A stretch of DNA of 64,000 bases from Symbiodinium natans (taxonomy: Eukaryota; Sar; Dinophyceae; Suessiales; Symbiodiniaceae), in NCBI GenBank assembly GCA_905221605.1, contig CAJNDS010002230.1:280001-344000 (forward strand). Reading direction: 5' to 3'. Position numbers and translations under genes: made by a program. The notes under the pieces are model-generated. The model had not been told where the DNA came from and did not search any database. It saw nothing but the letters and a program-made list of their open reading frames with translations. Positions 1 through 11,297 of the stretch are shown here, piece by piece; positions within the stretch are counted from its first letter, which is position 1; each line of letters starts with the position of its first letter.

Positions 1-140
1 GGAAGATGTGCAAGTGAAAGTGTGTAGGGTGTTGGGTTCAAGGTGGGTTGGTGTGACGTTGAGAGCACAAGCGCAGCGAAGAAACAAGCCGAGGAGAGCG
101 TTGTGTAAAAGCGTGCGAGCATAGCTTTCGGGGCTAATAC

Positions 141-179
141 CCCTGCACTGAGTGTCCCAGCGGAGTTCTTTTGGACTGC
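141..179 (+). CDS. possible cysteine-rich exon (weak)
   Basis: A short open stretch reads C-T-E-C-P-S-G-V-L-L-D-C and is followed directly by a GT (GTAACC). The C-x2-C-P-x-G spacing resembles GCC2/GCC3 cysteine-rich repeats like those at 9.4 and 9.7 kb, so it may be an upstream exon of the same gene. It is very short and the acceptor is unclear. Confidence 0.22.
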
Positions 180-1077
180 GTAACCACTCAAGAGCTTCTC
201 CTGGAGCAAGCGGGCCGTCACGACCTTCTCCCCTAGGTCTGCAGCCGCGCCAAGCGCTGGCCGCGCCAGCCCGCCAAGCTCAGCACTGAAGGCTTGGAGT
301 AGAATACATTGAGAAATGTTGGGTAAATGGCTTCCCCTCAAACTAGAAACTGCTGCGCGGCATCCTCAAAGCTGGTGATGAAACATCAGAAGACTTTCTC
401 GCCTGAACTGTGAACAATACCAGATTTGCAAATACGCATTGGCCAGCGCCGTCCGACTTCAGCTTCCGAGTACCAGAGGCAATGATGAAGGGCCGTATAG
501 AGATCTGCCGCTAGCGCAGCAGGGACTCAGGCTTGTCTCCGTCAACTTGGCTGGGGCTCGAGGCTCCCGCTAGTAGGACCGCTTCGTCGGACAGCATCTG
601 TAGACATGCCACTGAAATAAAAACACTGTTGATTGTTGCCAAGCCGCGGCAAGACCTGCATGAACTAAGAACACCATTGCTCTGCTTTGTGAACCAGCGC
701 ATAGAAAAATCCCGTCATTGTAAAAGCCTCAAAATTATCCCCTCTGCCATCCGCTTGTTTTGCCTGAAGTGCCGAGGCACGATCAGACTCCCCTCGTCCT
801 GCGGAAAGACGAGAACCCTCACACTTAGGAGTGATGGATGCAGTCTAAGACGATCCTATTTCTCCCCCCGGAATTGGGACCGGGCCAGCTCGTGGTTATG
901 CTGTCTGCAGCGGAATCTCAAATGCTAGAGGCTAATGCCTCAAAGTGACCATCAGCTGGCAAGAGCTAGAAAGCCTTGAGATGTTAGAGGGCCCCGAAAA
1001 CTGTTAATGAGATGAAGTTCGGGGCCTTGGCCGGTTCGACAGCTACCATGCGCGGGCGGCTTGAGCTGGTAGTGCTT
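180..1077. other. no recognisable gene; intron or intergenic
   Basis: This stretch has no long telomere-like array and no domain I recognise. Open frames exist on both strands (for example 533-928 plus), but they overlap one another and look like non-coding shadows. It probably belongs to an intron of the FG-GAP/cysteine-rich gene or to its upstream region. Confidence 0.4.
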
Positions 1078-1338
<261 letters not shown>

Positions 1339-1440
1339 AATCACGAGATTCACCGCCGGCCACGAGATTGATGATAAAAAAATCAGCGCGTTGGATCTTT
1401 CTCATGCACGCGAGTGCCACCAAACGTGTTTCGATCCGCA

Positions 1441-1588
1441 GCCAAGCGCACAAGCTGAGGACCTCAATCCTCTGGGCTGGGTGAACCCGCCCCCACTTGA
1501 CGTCTTTCACTTTTCTGACATGGACGGTGATGGAGACCTGGATGCTGTGGAGCTCACCCGGGACTCGCTGAAGTTTTGGAGGCGCAAG
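1441..1588 (+). CDS. candidate exon with FG-GAP/VCBS-like repeat
   Basis: The frame contains FSDMDGDGDLDAVEL, which matches the calcium-binding core of FG-GAP/VCBS repeats (D-x-D-x-D-G followed by LD). These form beta-propellers in integrin-like and secreted proteins. A GATCCGCAG acceptor lies just upstream. The following segment (LTRDSLKFWRR) parallels the exon at 7.4 kb, which has the same layout: GW..(N)..P then F-x-D-x-D-G-D-x-LDAV. The donor is not canonical (AAG followed by CTAAAG), so the 3' limit is approximate. Probably one of several propeller exons of a single extracellular protein gene. Confidence 0.5.
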
Positions 1589-2511
1589 CTAAAGCAGCCA
1601 AAACTAGGCAAAAGCGACATGAAGACTTGCGAGGCCAAAAGGGTTCATGGCTTGTCCCAGATTTTTTCGCCGAGGCAGGTGGGTGTGCAAGACTTCATCG
1701 AGCGCGAGGTGCACCAAAACCCTTTCAGGTATGCATCTCGCCAAGCATGCCCAGCCGCGAGAGATTCTCCGTGGCAGGGTTGTCACCCCCAAGCTTTCAT
1801 GTTGGACCCTCGGTTTTTCAAGGCTTCGGCCCATGAAGCTACCCAAAAGTGCGTAGGACCAGGCAAGGCAGCGGGGTGATTCGGGTTTGGAGGGCCTGGG
1901 CTTGAGCACTCGTAGAGTCGGGCTCGGGGAATACTTCCAGTGCTACTCTGCTACTCCGATACTGACGCAACAGCTGCACCACTACAGCTCCACCATGCAA
2001 TGCTTGAAGAGGATCTTGGTTTAGGATTTAGGGCTTGGGGCCGTTTAGGGTTTACTTGGGTGAGCCCCCAAAATGGAAGCCCTGGAACCGCAGATGCCCT
2101 TCTAGGGGTCTAGGGTGGCTTCGCCACCCCAAAGGCTCAAGTTGACAGCTTCTGCGCGGCTTGAAGATTGAAGGCCTCAAAGATTGGGGTTTGGGGCTTA
2201 GGGTTCTGGACTTTCCTGCGCCACCCGAAGCAGTAGCTGGATGATGCGCACTTGCTTTCGGAGCTTGCTACCCCTGAACCCGAGACTCTGGAAGAAATCC
2301 TAAACCCTAAGCCGCGCATTGAATAAAAACCCGGAGCCAGAAGCCCGCAGCATTATTCCAGAATGGGGGCGAGCCACCTGCAAGCCTGAGAACCAGAAGC
2401 CACACTGCAGTATGGCATAGTCGAACATGTACTTTCGCATATTCTTGTGTACTAGCGTGACGTTCGAGTGTGCTGCAATATACGCCTCTTTAAGCCAAGG
2501 TGAAAGACCAG
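1589..2511. other. intron-like stretch
   Basis: Holds scattered single telomere-like units (around 2025-2055 and 2195-2210) and no recognisable exon. Overlapping open frames occur on both strands between 1576 and 1909; none shows a domain. Confidence 0.4.
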
Positions 2512-2572
2512 GACATTGTGGAGACATTTACAGTGGCCGACTGGGACCAAGATGGGAGGTCGGGCACACTTA
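2512..2572 (+). CDS. candidate short FG-GAP-like exon
   Basis: The exon follows GACCAG and is followed by GTAAAT. The frame reads DIVETFTVADWDQDGRSGTL, with the FG-GAP-like core F-T-V-A-D-W-D-Q-D-G-R. Good splice signals at both ends and the match to neighbouring propeller exons support it; its length of 61 bp limits confidence. Confidence 0.45.
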
Positions 2573-2730
2573 GTAAATGGGGGGGGGGTACACTGTAGAA
2601 GAATGATTTAAGCCATATGCAATCGTAGATCATCCTGACTTCAAGGATGCCTCACGATCTTTGGAGACCCTTGTTGGCACCAAGGGCTGTTGCAAAGGGG
2701 CTCTTTTTATATGCTTTTGTGCCCTGAGAG

Positions 2731-2860
2731 GATGGACCTCTTGTTCTTGGATATGCTGGTCGATCCCACGGACCTCATGCGGGAGACCTTGTCCGTGGAG
2801 CTCTGGCAGTCGGGCGCAAGCCTGTACGCGAAGACCGTGCCGTTCTTGGGTCCCAGGAAA
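2731..2860 (+). CDS. candidate exon, function unknown
   Basis: Open frame beginning MDLLFLDMLVDPTDLM and ending VPFLGPRK, bounded by GAGAG upstream and a GT (GTTCAG) downstream. It has amphipathic, protein-like composition and lies between FG-GAP-like exons in the same orientation. It could belong to the same gene. No domain is recognised. Confidence 0.35.
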
Positions 2861-5130
2861 GTTCAGCCCTTTGCATTTTGAGCTTAGACCCGAAGTTGAC
2901 CCTTGGAGCCGGCAGATGTGTCGAAGAACATATGCTACCAAGTAAAAGGGTACCTTGTTCTGCTTTGTATAAGATAGCCGCCGTAGTATGCTGTGTTGTA
3001 TACTGTGCAGTTTGTAGCATGCCTTTCTTTGTAGTCCCAATGTCCTGAAAAAAAACCATTGCTTCTCCTTTGAACCCTACCCGGAGCTCCTGGACCCTCA
3101 CCCCTATGAGACTAGAGTATGCCTGTGACTGTCGTCGTGCCGTGCTAGCCAGCATTTAGGGTGACTGTACTCGTACTTTGCGGTGCGTTGCAGTTGCGCG
3201 TGGCTGAGTGTAGGGCCAGCACTATGTATAGTGCGGGGCCTTGAGCTGTCAAATTGTATGTGTTTGGAGAAGTCTGCTCGCGTCCAATCCTCGTGTCTCG
3301 GTCCTGTTCAACCACCCTGGCAAATCTGAATACCAAGACAGGCTGTTGTCCGCATGTGTGGGTGTCTTGTTTGTGGTTGTTAGTTCATGTAGGGGTTCAG
3401 GCTTCATGGCCTTTTGTAGATATGCAAGCATGTCCTGCAAAATATTGGGCTTCAGGTTGCTAAACCTTATGAACCCTAAACCTTGTAAACCCTACACCCT
3501 AAACCAGCTCCGCGGGCCACCCAGGTGCTTTTCAGAGAAAGCGAGAGCACGCATTTTAACTTCACCTCGGCGTCCCGGAAAGCCGCAATGCAGCTGGGCA
3601 TTTTGGAGTTTAGGGGTTTGGGGTTTAGGGTTTAGGGTTTAGGGTTTAGGGTTTAGGGTTGTGTGTGGGTATATTCGTGTCGGAATCCTTGCCCGCAAAG
3701 GTGCCAAGCACCGGCTGACCACTCAGGCATCAAGTCGGCTTTACCATTCGTGGCGATTCGAAGCCAACCAGCCCGCCAGCCATGCCATTCCCCACACTCC
3801 TCTTTAGAGTGCGTTCTCAACAGCTCGCGGTATTCAAAGAATCAAGTCAGACCCAACATGAGGCCCTGGATCACGAAGATTTCTCCCCACAATGTTTGGG
3901 CAGAGCGTAGAAACATACCGTCCGACGACCATGGGTCAAGGTCAGAGTTGAGAGCGTGGGACGCCATGTAGACAGCGTCGCATGCTTTTGCAGAAGGGTA
4001 TCGGGGGACACCAAACCCTCAAACTTCTCGCCACCCAAAGTCCTAAAGACTACCTTCCAAGATCTCAACCTCCAGACTTAAAGCCTAACCCCTGAACCCG
4101 AGACCCAACAACTGAGCCCGGCTTTTTCCGAGTTACACACCCGTAGTAGGTGCGCTGTAGATATACCCTTCTGGTTCATGCTGCACTGTCTTTCTTCTCA
4201 TGCTTATGAAGAGCACATTCTGTTGCACTTTGCGATGCACTGAAGGCAGCTGGTGCACTGGGATGGCCGGCCGGAGAGGTCCATCCTCTTCACGGGCCTG
4301 GCAGACGGCCCTTTGCCTCCCAAAAGGTGCAATTCTAGAGCTTTTAGGGTTTAGGGTTTACGGTTTAGGGTTTAGGGTGTAGGGTTTAGGGTTTAGGGTG
4401 TAGGGTTTAGGGTTTAGGGTTTCGGGTTTAGGGTTGCCTCGAGGGCTCACGATGTTGTGGTTTAAAGGTCCAGGTAGCCACGGCCCTTTCGGCCGTTTTT
4501 TTGGGGGCAGAGCCTCAGTCATATGAATTTTGGAATCCTCCCCCGGCGTTGCATGGCAAGGACATCAGCGACTGCTGGAGGCTCTGCGTCAGCCCCTAAA
4601 CCCTAAACCCTAAACCCCAAACCCCATCTGTGAGTTCGGCGCCGGTGGTTCTTCTTTTGTAATTGTGTTTCCATGTTGGGCGGTCTTAGACCCTGTTTCC
4701 TCACGGCATTGCAAAGAAAGGTCTAGGTGTTCTGGGGTTGCAAGGCTTCAGCTCCAAGACAGTGAGGTAGACGAGCGCTTCGGAGATTCTCCAGGGGTGT
4801 GCTTGATAAAGCTTTGCACGCAGCTTCTTTTCGGCGAGTCGAAGCGTGCCCTTGCCTCCAAGCCCAGAATGGACGGCAACATTCTGACATTTCATTCATT
4901 TCAAGGACGAACGTTTCCTAACCCCAGATCTCCAAGCAATCAAAACCAGAAAGCATACGGGATGTAGCTGATACAACAAGGCGTTGCAACTGAACCATCC
5001 TACATTCCGAACCATCCCACACGCTGAGCGAAAGCCATAAGCCCAGCCCCGATCTAAGCGGAACATGTATCCCAGAAACTCTAAACCATAAGCCCTAAAC
5101 CCCAAACCCTAAATCCTAAACCATGAACAG
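2861..5130. other. intronic/intergenic with telomere-like clusters
   Basis: Contains G-strand clusters at 3608-3660 and 4345-4435 and C-strand clusters at 4597-4622 and 5080-5122. A weak inverted pair (GCAGAGCCTC near 4507, GAGGCTCTGC near 4580) could be a degraded foldback. Long overlapping frames (3241-3642, 3663-3971) show no domain. Confidence 0.4.
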
Positions 5131-5265
5131 GATGAAGGCGGCGGCAACTTCACCATGAGATTCCTTTCACAAGCGCCCCTCGGCGCCTGCGTCGCAGTGG
5201 ATGCCGACCACGACGGCGATTCGGATCTGTACCTTCGCGGACTCAACGGGGCTCAAGCTGTTCAG
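5131..5265 (+). CDS. candidate exon with FG-GAP/VCBS-like repeat
   Basis: The exon follows a C-strand telomere-like cluster and GAACAG. The frame runs through GACVAVDADHDGDSDLYL, an FG-GAP/VCBS-like loop (D-x-D-x-D-G-D-x-DL). It ends AQAVQ before GGGGTTCAG. It joins the 1.5, 2.5 and 7.4 kb exons as one propeller-protein gene with introns of 1-3 kb. Confidence 0.55.
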
Positions 5266-7203
5266 GGGGTTCAGAGTTGAAATTATCTAGCTGAGTTATA
5301 TAAAGTGGCGTCTTATACTTTGTTATATGGATGAAAACACAAGAATCTTTTAGTTCTTGTGCGCGTTTTCTTTAGAAATGTCTCTGCCATGACTTCGTGA
5401 AGTAGATCAGATATACTGCTCTTATTGAAGCATCTTCGCGCGTTCATTTTTAGCATGGCACTTGGCCTTTTCTTCCTCGTCGCTGTTACTATCCGCGCAA
5501 TCCTGCTGAATACTCTTGTACTTCCATACTTTTTCGCAGACCTTATTGTCAGCAGTGCCAGGCCAAGCAACGATTCCGGGTTAAAGCTACTGTCATGGTT
5601 CATTTCGATATGATCATTGTTGTTAGATCGCTCCTGCTGCATTATCTCGATGTGTTGCTGCTGTTGTTCGAGTCTGTTTGTGCGAGATGCGTGTTTATGG
5701 TTGGATCTGTTGTCGGTTTATGCGCAGTGTCCTGATTAGATTATTGCTAGCAAATGTCCGCCTCAGCCGGCGGCAGTGGTGCCAACCGGCGAAGGCCAAA
5801 GTATCACCACTTCACCACTGCCACTACTTGGGGCCCCTTCCCAAACCTTCCAGGCTATCAGCTTTGATCAGAGCGTGTATTGTGGCCTTGGGCCCCTTTT
5901 CTTCCTGGTCTCCCCCTGTGGCACCATTGTTCTTACTCTTCCGTCGTTATACTTCTCATGGCTCAGGCTTTAGAGTTTCCATGCGGTTTCTGTGGCAGAC
6001 CATGCGAGTCTTTCTTGGAAGGTACTGTGTGGACAGCGCGAACGTGAGCTTCCACCGGAGCATCGGCGGGGAGGGGGCTTTTGAGAAGGTACCTTGGCGC
6101 CACTTGAGAATCTCTGATCCGAAGCCTGGGGATGGAGCATGGAAGATGTACCTCCTCGAAAAAAGGTTTTCTAGGGTTTAGGGTTAAGGGTTTAGGGAAC
6201 CTCAACGCATGGGTTGGAAGCCCAAAAACCTTGGCCTCCGCAAAACGAAGGTGGCGGAAGTGCAGAGCCCACAACCTGGTGCTGTGTGCACCCTGCAGAC
6301 CTTGAGCGGAGACCCACGGCACCAGGCATGCCGGGGTGCGTTTTGAGGGCCTAAAGGGATACATCTGTTTAAGGGCTTCAGGGTTAAGGGTTGAAGCTTG
6401 AGGAACTGGGCTCCCAAGAAACTAAGGGTCTCTCTCATCTTGGGGGAGCAAGTAGCGCGCTTGGCTTTGTTGCCTTTTTTGCGCATCGAACCATATCGCA
6501 GAGAGAGACGCACGCAACACAAGCAGACTGTGCTTGCTTGCAAAAGCACCTGAGAAAGAAAGCGCCTACACCTTCTGTGCTCCTTGCACAGCAAGCACTC
6601 ATTGATAACTAATGATAACCAGCCTTCGGTTTGGAGATTCAGGCCGCAACTAGGCGAACTGCCAAAAGTTTGGAAAGTCTGCAGCAAGGTGTGTCTTTTG
6701 CATTTGGGGTTTGGGGTTCGGGGGGCAGCGGTGGAAGCAGCTTTTGCTGTCCCTCCTCCCTCCTTCTTCCTTCCTTCCGTCGTTTGTGTCTAGCCGCTTG
6801 GTCTGTTACCACACCGAAAGGACCGGCTACAGACCGGAACACGCAGCTCCCTGCGGTACAAAGAATGGATGCTTCGTACAATGCGAATGTGGTATGTGTA
6901 CACGGTGCATTGCTTTCAACAGCGAGGCAGCAGCATCGACGGCATCAACAGCAGCAATAGCAGCAACGACGACTACGACACCTCCAACCACAACCACAAG
7001 CACAACAAGAGCAGAATAGCAGTCACGACGAAGCACAGCAATAGAAACTATATCTGCAAGATCAACATCAACAGCAACAACAACGCAAGAGCAACAAAGA
7101 CAAATCCTGTTCAATCACGATGACACGACAACATCTAGCTCAAGCGACATGCCGCCCGCAAAGTGGAACGGAACCCCTCTTGTGATGCCATGTTTGAGCG
7201 GCT
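5266..7203. other. AT-richer intron-like stretch
   Basis: 5266-5760 is AT-richer than its surroundings and has short hydrophobic open frames on both strands. A G-strand telomere-like cluster lies at 6172-6199. A CAG/CAA/ACA-rich microsatellite zone lies at about 6920-7110. I recognise no exon. Confidence 0.35.
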
Positions 7204-7575
7204 TTGGGTTCAGGAAGTCAGGGCACTCCACCTGAACTCCAGCCTGTAGCCGCCCAGGTAAGCTTGGCACTGGTGTGCGAGGAAGATGGCAGCTTCACAG
7301 CTTACACGGCAAGTGGAGCTGCAGAGGCCGCTATCCACGACCTTCAGCCAATGGTCGGCTGGGCGAACTCGCCCTACTGGCCCTACTTTGTGGATTGGGA
7401 TGGAGACGGAGCTCTGGACGCAGTGGCCGAGCGCAAGAACATCGCGCGCGACGGCATGCGGCTCTTCTCCCTGGGGCACTGTGTGAGCCCCTGCAACGGT
7501 GGCCGATGCGAAGCTGACGGCCGTTGCAGCTGTTTGCCGGACAGGGCTCTGGAGGATTGCTCTGGCTGCAGGACC
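7204..7575 (+). CDS. exon with FG-GAP-like repeat and EGF-like segment
   Basis: The longest propeller exon. The frame contains GWANSPYWPYFVDWDGDGALDAVAE, an FG-GAP/VCBS-like core, then a cysteine-rich segment CVSPCNGGRC..GRCSCLP...CSGC resembling an EGF-like or tenascin-type module. Extracellular calcium-binding modules are usually secreted or on the outer cell surface. A consensus donor, CCCAG|GTAAGC, occurs inside the open frame at 7258. This part may therefore be two exons or alternatively spliced, and the 5' limit is uncertain. Conserved spacing with the 1.5 kb exon supports coding. Confidence 0.55.
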
Positions 7576-9249
7576 CGTCAAGGAATGCAGGGGCTTTCTT
7601 CAAGGCAGAAGCCTAGGCCTAGGCCATAGCACAGGCACAGCAAAATCTACGAGTTCCAGCATGCAGAGATGTTGGGCGTCGCGTTGGTGTGTCGAGTTTC
7701 TGCTCACAGACCATGGACCTAGGCTGGAGAGAGCTGTTCCAAAAGGGGAAAAGCTGTGAACATAGCACACAGGGGGTCTGAGAGGGGTAGATGACATGAC
7801 GACGTTGCTTGGAAGGACGGAGCACGCAATGGCCATCGACGGCTCGTGCTTGCCGTGCCCAGGTTCACGGCCTTCTGGGGTGGAGGTCTTGAGTGTTGAG
7901 ATGTTATGAGGAATCCCGAAGGCTGGTTGAAGGTGCAAAGGGTTTATAGTTTAGGGGCTTCGGGGTGTGCATGTTTTGGGCTCGGGAGCGTTTCTTTGTT
8001 GGGATTCAACTGTACGGCACATACCGTTTTGGCAACCACTTGTGATGTAGGGATAACCAGAAGACAACCAGACAGACCCACGAACCCGACAACACCTTTT
8101 CACACTCTGGCGACGCGACAGAGGCACGAAGGTCCGGGAATGGGCCGAGTTCCTGCGCCACCATTGTCTTGCACTCTACCTTCGAGACACGCTTCGCTGA
8201 CCCTGTATAGAAAATCAACGCTTTTATAAGATCGCGATGGCGGCGCTTTCATAAGTCCTCTCAAGTCCTCTCCAAAACACACATAGAGAGCAGACACAGA
8301 CGGAGCATACAGACCGAAACCTCTCTGCACACCGATATCCAAAAGCACATCGTGAGCTTCGCCGATCGTAATTTGACGAGTCGTCATCCTGGTCGCAGAC
8401 GGTTTTGTGGACACTGAGAGCCGACATGAAACTCAGCACCCTCACCCCCAAAACTTCAAGTGAAACAAGAGCTCTTCGCGCCCATTCTTTCGGGAAAAAC
8501 CAAGAAACCGATTCTTGGATCCAGGCCGAGAAAAAAGCGAGAGAACGCGTCCGCCCAGGATTGCCACCGCAGGGGCCCACGATTTAAGATGAGTCCTTGG
8601 TAACAGTGTCCATCATTAGGAGCAGGGCCTCTGAAACAGCTTCACGTAAAGGGGGGGGGAGGGGGGGGGGGGGGGGGGGGGGTGGCCCCGGAGTGTCATG
8701 TCCATCCCAGCAACCTGTGAGGTTTTGGGACGCTACAGGGCACCTGTAGCCGCCGTGGTAGATGCGAAGACGATGCCTTCGCCATGAGCCAAGCCCGGGG
8801 CAACAGCTCCAACAGCTCCTTGCTGCTGGAGCGTGGGAGTGCGAGCTGCGACTGCAACCCTTACTTCTCTGGCCAGGACCACCTTTCCCTTGTGCTTTGA
8901 AGCGCGCTTGCGTCTGTGAGTGTGGCCGTACATGCAGTAGATCGAAGCAGGTTTCAGTACGTGGCAAGCATCTCTTTGCGACTGTGATTTACATGTTGTG
9001 CGGCATGTTTGACGAAACGCCTATCAGCAGGGGGGCAGGAACATGGCCATGGGGCTGCTAACAAAAACGCCCATGGTTCGTGGTGAAGCAGTTTCGAACG
9101 TCTCCGTGTACCTGCAGTGATACGTTCGTCATGCATTCTCCTCGTTGTGCATTGCTACCGTCGTTGCTTTTGTCATAACCTACAAGCCAAGTGAACATTG
9201 CCAACATGTTTTGCATGTTTTCAGAGTCTGCGTGTGGAGCATGGTGTTT
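7576..9249. other. intron-like stretch with poly-G tract
   Basis: No confident exon. A small frame at 7829-7860 (MAIDGSCLPCP) could be a cysteine-rich exon, but two competing frames are equally open. A homopolymer G tract lies at 8651-8682. Confidence 0.35.
8651..8682. repeat. poly-G tract
   Basis: About 32 bp of nearly pure G with single A and T interruptions. On the minus strand it gives a polyproline run in a spurious frame. Confidence 0.95.
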
Positions 9250-9368
9250 AACCCTAAACCCTAAACCCTAAACCCTAAACCCTAAACCCTAAACCCTAAA
9301 CCCTAAACCCTAAACCCTAAACCCTAAACCCTAAACCCTAAACCCTAAACCCTAAACCCTAAACCCTG
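9250..9368. repeat. interstitial telomere-like array, C-strand
   Basis: About 17 nearly perfect CCCTAAA heptamers reading CCCTAAA on the plus strand. It ends 10 bp before the cysteine-rich exon at 9379. The homogeneity suggests recent expansion. Confidence 0.97.
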
Positions 9369-9378
9369 AACTGTCGAG

Positions 9379-9471
9379 GACTGCTCCCTGGGCGAATGCC
9401 CTCCGGGCATGGAGCTCCAAGAGGACCTCGGGGCCTGTGCCGACTGCGCTCCGGGCATGTACAAGCCGCAG
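9379..9471 (+). CDS. cysteine-rich (GCC2/GCC3-like) exon
   Basis: The frame reads DCSLGECPPGMELQED then ACADCAPGMYKP. The C-x2-C-x-x-G-M/Y pattern is typical of GCC2/GCC3 (ephrin-receptor-like) cysteine-rich repeats of extracellular proteins. It lies directly between a C-strand telomere-like array (upstream) and a G-strand cluster (from 9517). The donor would be GCAG|GACACC, a GA donor; non-GT donors are known in dinoflagellates. An in-frame stop follows at about 9500. Confidence 0.5.
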
Positions 9472-9516
9472 GACACCCTCAACATCCCTTACAACCCTTG
9501 ACCGAGCAGGGTTTAT

Positions 9517-9691
9517 ATAGGGTTTAGGGTTTAGGGTCTTTTGGCCTTTGGTCTAGGGTCTAGGGTTTAGGGTTTAGGGTTTTGTTGTTGCCTTTGACGC
9601 GTGGTCTGACGGCATGGCCGTGGTGCTGTTGCTCCTTCTTGGAAGGGAATAAAGTGGTCAAACCATAAGGGTTTAGGGTTTAGGGTTGCAG
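9517..9691. repeat. G-strand telomere-like clusters in an intron
   Basis: TTTAGGG units at 9517-9535, 9553-9583 and 9669-9687. The last unit runs into the TTGCAG acceptor of the next exon. About 80 bp of unique sequence lies between. Confidence 0.85.
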
Positions 9692-9792
9692 GCTGGGAAC
9701 TGGGCGTGCTTGCGATGCCAAGCTGGCCGCTTTGCCGACGGCCCGGGCAGCGAGCTATGCACACCTTGCACCTCTGGTCTCGTTCGCTATAC
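9692..9792 (+). CDS. cysteine-rich (GCC2/GCC3-like) exon
   Basis: The frame reads WACLRCQAGRFADGPGSELC then TPCTSG. This is a clear C-x2-C-x2-G-x-F...C-x2-C repeat like those of GCC2/GCC3 domains. The acceptor TTGCAG is good and the donor is ATAC|GTCACT. It continues the extracellular cysteine-rich region begun at 9379. Confidence 0.55.
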
Positions 9793-9803
9793 GTCACTAG
9801 GTA

Positions 9804-9886
9804 GGCCCTTGGGATATTTTATATTTTCCCTTATTGGGTTTAAGAGGATCCTATTCAGGAATATTTCTCAGAGGGCTTTAAGGGCC
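9804..9886. mobile_element. short GGCCCTT foldback element, copy A
   Basis: An 83-bp sequence starting GGCCCTTGGGATA and ending TTTAAGGGCC, so its ends are short inverted repeats. Copy B at 38825-38909 is close in sequence, sharing CCCTTATTGGGTTTAAGAGG. The two define a small non-coding MITE-like family. No clear target duplication was seen. Confidence 0.6.
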
Positions 9887-10161
9887 ATCCTAGGTCAGCA
9901 GCCGGAGAGGACAGGGCGCGGGGAATTGGGCTTCTGGATGTGGTGAGGGTTCAGATTTTCCATCTCTTCAGACAATGAAAGCAGACCAAACCCGGCGCTG
10001 AGAGCGTATATTGTGAGGCCGCACACTCTCCTTCATGGTACCCCCGAATTCTAGTCCTTTGCAGCGGGACATAGCACAGCACGGCACCAATGCTTGCTAT
10101 ACTACCTGCCTAAAACTCTAAACCCGAAGTCAAAACCTCTCCACGCTGCGGTGAGGACCAG

Positions 10162-10221
10162 TGCGAGCCTGACACCTCCAGTGTCTTCATTGCCGCCTTG
10201 GGCATGCTCAGCTGTGTCTCG
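10162..10221 (+). CDS. candidate hydrophobic exon
   Basis: The frame reads CEPDTSSVFIAALGMLSCVS after ACCAG and ends at TCTCG|GTTCAC. The second half is hydrophobic and may start a membrane segment that follows the cysteine-rich ectodomain exons. Confidence 0.4.
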
Positions 10222-10351
10222 GTTCACCCTTTGGCTTCAGGGGTCCTAAAGCCTGAACCGAACTCGGACTGCATGGCGTGCTATGCGTTAGCGCTTCGGG
10301 TGGTCCGAAGTAGGCAGTTCTTCAAGCCGACATGGGGGGAGTTCCACTGAG

Positions 10352-10443
10352 GCCTTGCCGGCTGCTTGCTGGTACCCATCCTGCTGGGCACCGAAATCCC
10401 GGTCCAAGACATCAGTTTCAAACGAGGCGGGTTCAGTGAACGG
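10352..10443 (+). CDS. candidate transmembrane exon
   Basis: The frame begins LAGCLLVPILLGTEIPVQDI, a short hydrophobic stretch followed by a charged tail (SFKRGGFSER), between CTGAG and CGG|GTTTTC. It lies in order after the ectodomain exons of the same strand. Confidence 0.4.
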
Positions 10444-10818
10444 GTTTTCAGGTCGGGGAAGTGGGGGACCGTTGCTTGTTCTCCCTCAATCGATGTCTGG
10501 AAGAGTCGGCAGCAAATAGCAAACTCGTAAGGGCAATCCCAACCTTCAGCGTGATCATGACTTCGGCTTGAAACTAATGCAGGCGATTCCCATGGTTCTG
10601 CTTAGACTGCGATTGATACTCTGGCTATGTTCGAGGTCGCTGAGGTTTGAAGGCGGGGCGGGCGCCTGCAACCCCCGCAATCGCACGAGGCTACATACAC
10701 AAAGCTGGTACTCATTCCATTTCTACCAAAGTCTACACAGCGATCTGCGGCCTGTAGTCGAGAGGAGTCGGACCGCATACGTTGCAGTTAGTAAACTGGA
10801 GCATATAGGTAAACTGCA

Positions 10819-10941
10819 TGTTTCCCTAACTTCATTGAACCCCAAAAACCCTGAAATCATGGTTCACTAACTTTATTGAACCCCAAGAACCCTGAAATCA
10901 TGTTTCACTAATTTCATTGAACCCCAAGAACCCTGAAATCA
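10819..10941. repeat. 41-bp tandem repeat, three copies
   Basis: Three consecutive 41-bp units begin at 10819, 10860 and 10901. They share the core CATTGAACCCCAA.AACCCTG and differ at a few positions each. Confidence 0.9.
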
Positions 10942-10960
10942 TGTTGAAGCCTTGCGTCAG

Positions 10961-11040
10961 GGCAAGGCGTCCTTGTGACGACCAAAGGCCCGCACCTCAT
11001 CCGACCAAGCAAGGATGGCCCTGCGGAGCCCTGGCTCTGA
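10961..11040 (+). CDS. candidate exon ending in a stop
   Basis: After GTCAG the frame reads QGVLVTTKGPHLIRPSKDG and reaches TGA at 11038. It could be a terminal or alternative exon. It is short, and no domain is recognised. Confidence 0.28.
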
Positions 11041-11052
11041 ACTCCGCGGGGT

Positions 11053-11165
11053 TCTAGGGTTTTAGGGTTTTAGGGTTTTAGGGTTTGAGGGTTTTAGGGT
11101 TTGAGGGTTTTAGGGTTTTAGGGTTTTAGGGGGGTTTTACGGTTTAGGGTTTAGGGTTTAGGGTT
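11053..11165. repeat. telomere-like array dominated by octamer TTTTAGGG
   Basis: G-strand array in which the common unit is TTTTAGGG (with TTTGAGGG variants). It changes to the heptamer TTTAGGG at its 3' end. Confidence 0.9.
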
Positions 11166-11191
11166 CTGGGTGCTTTGTTCAGGGTTTCGGA

Positions 11192-11297
11192 TTGGGATGT
11201 TCCCCCTTTTTTTCTAGCAGTCCTTAAATGGGAGTATACTACCCCGCCCCCGTTTAATCGTTCTTAAGGAGTGTTAGTATGAGGGGGAACATCCCAA
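11192..11297. mobile_element. MITE with TTGGGATGTTCCCCCT inverted ends
   Basis: A 106-bp element whose 16-bp ends are perfect inverted repeats (TTGGGATGTTCCCCCT and AGGGGGAACATCCCAA). It has no coding capacity. A second copy of the right end occurs at 53794-53818. Confidence 0.75.

Noticed and set aside
7829-7860. Small cysteine-rich exon MAIDGSCLPCP
   Set aside because: An overlapping frame is equally open and no clear acceptor exists.
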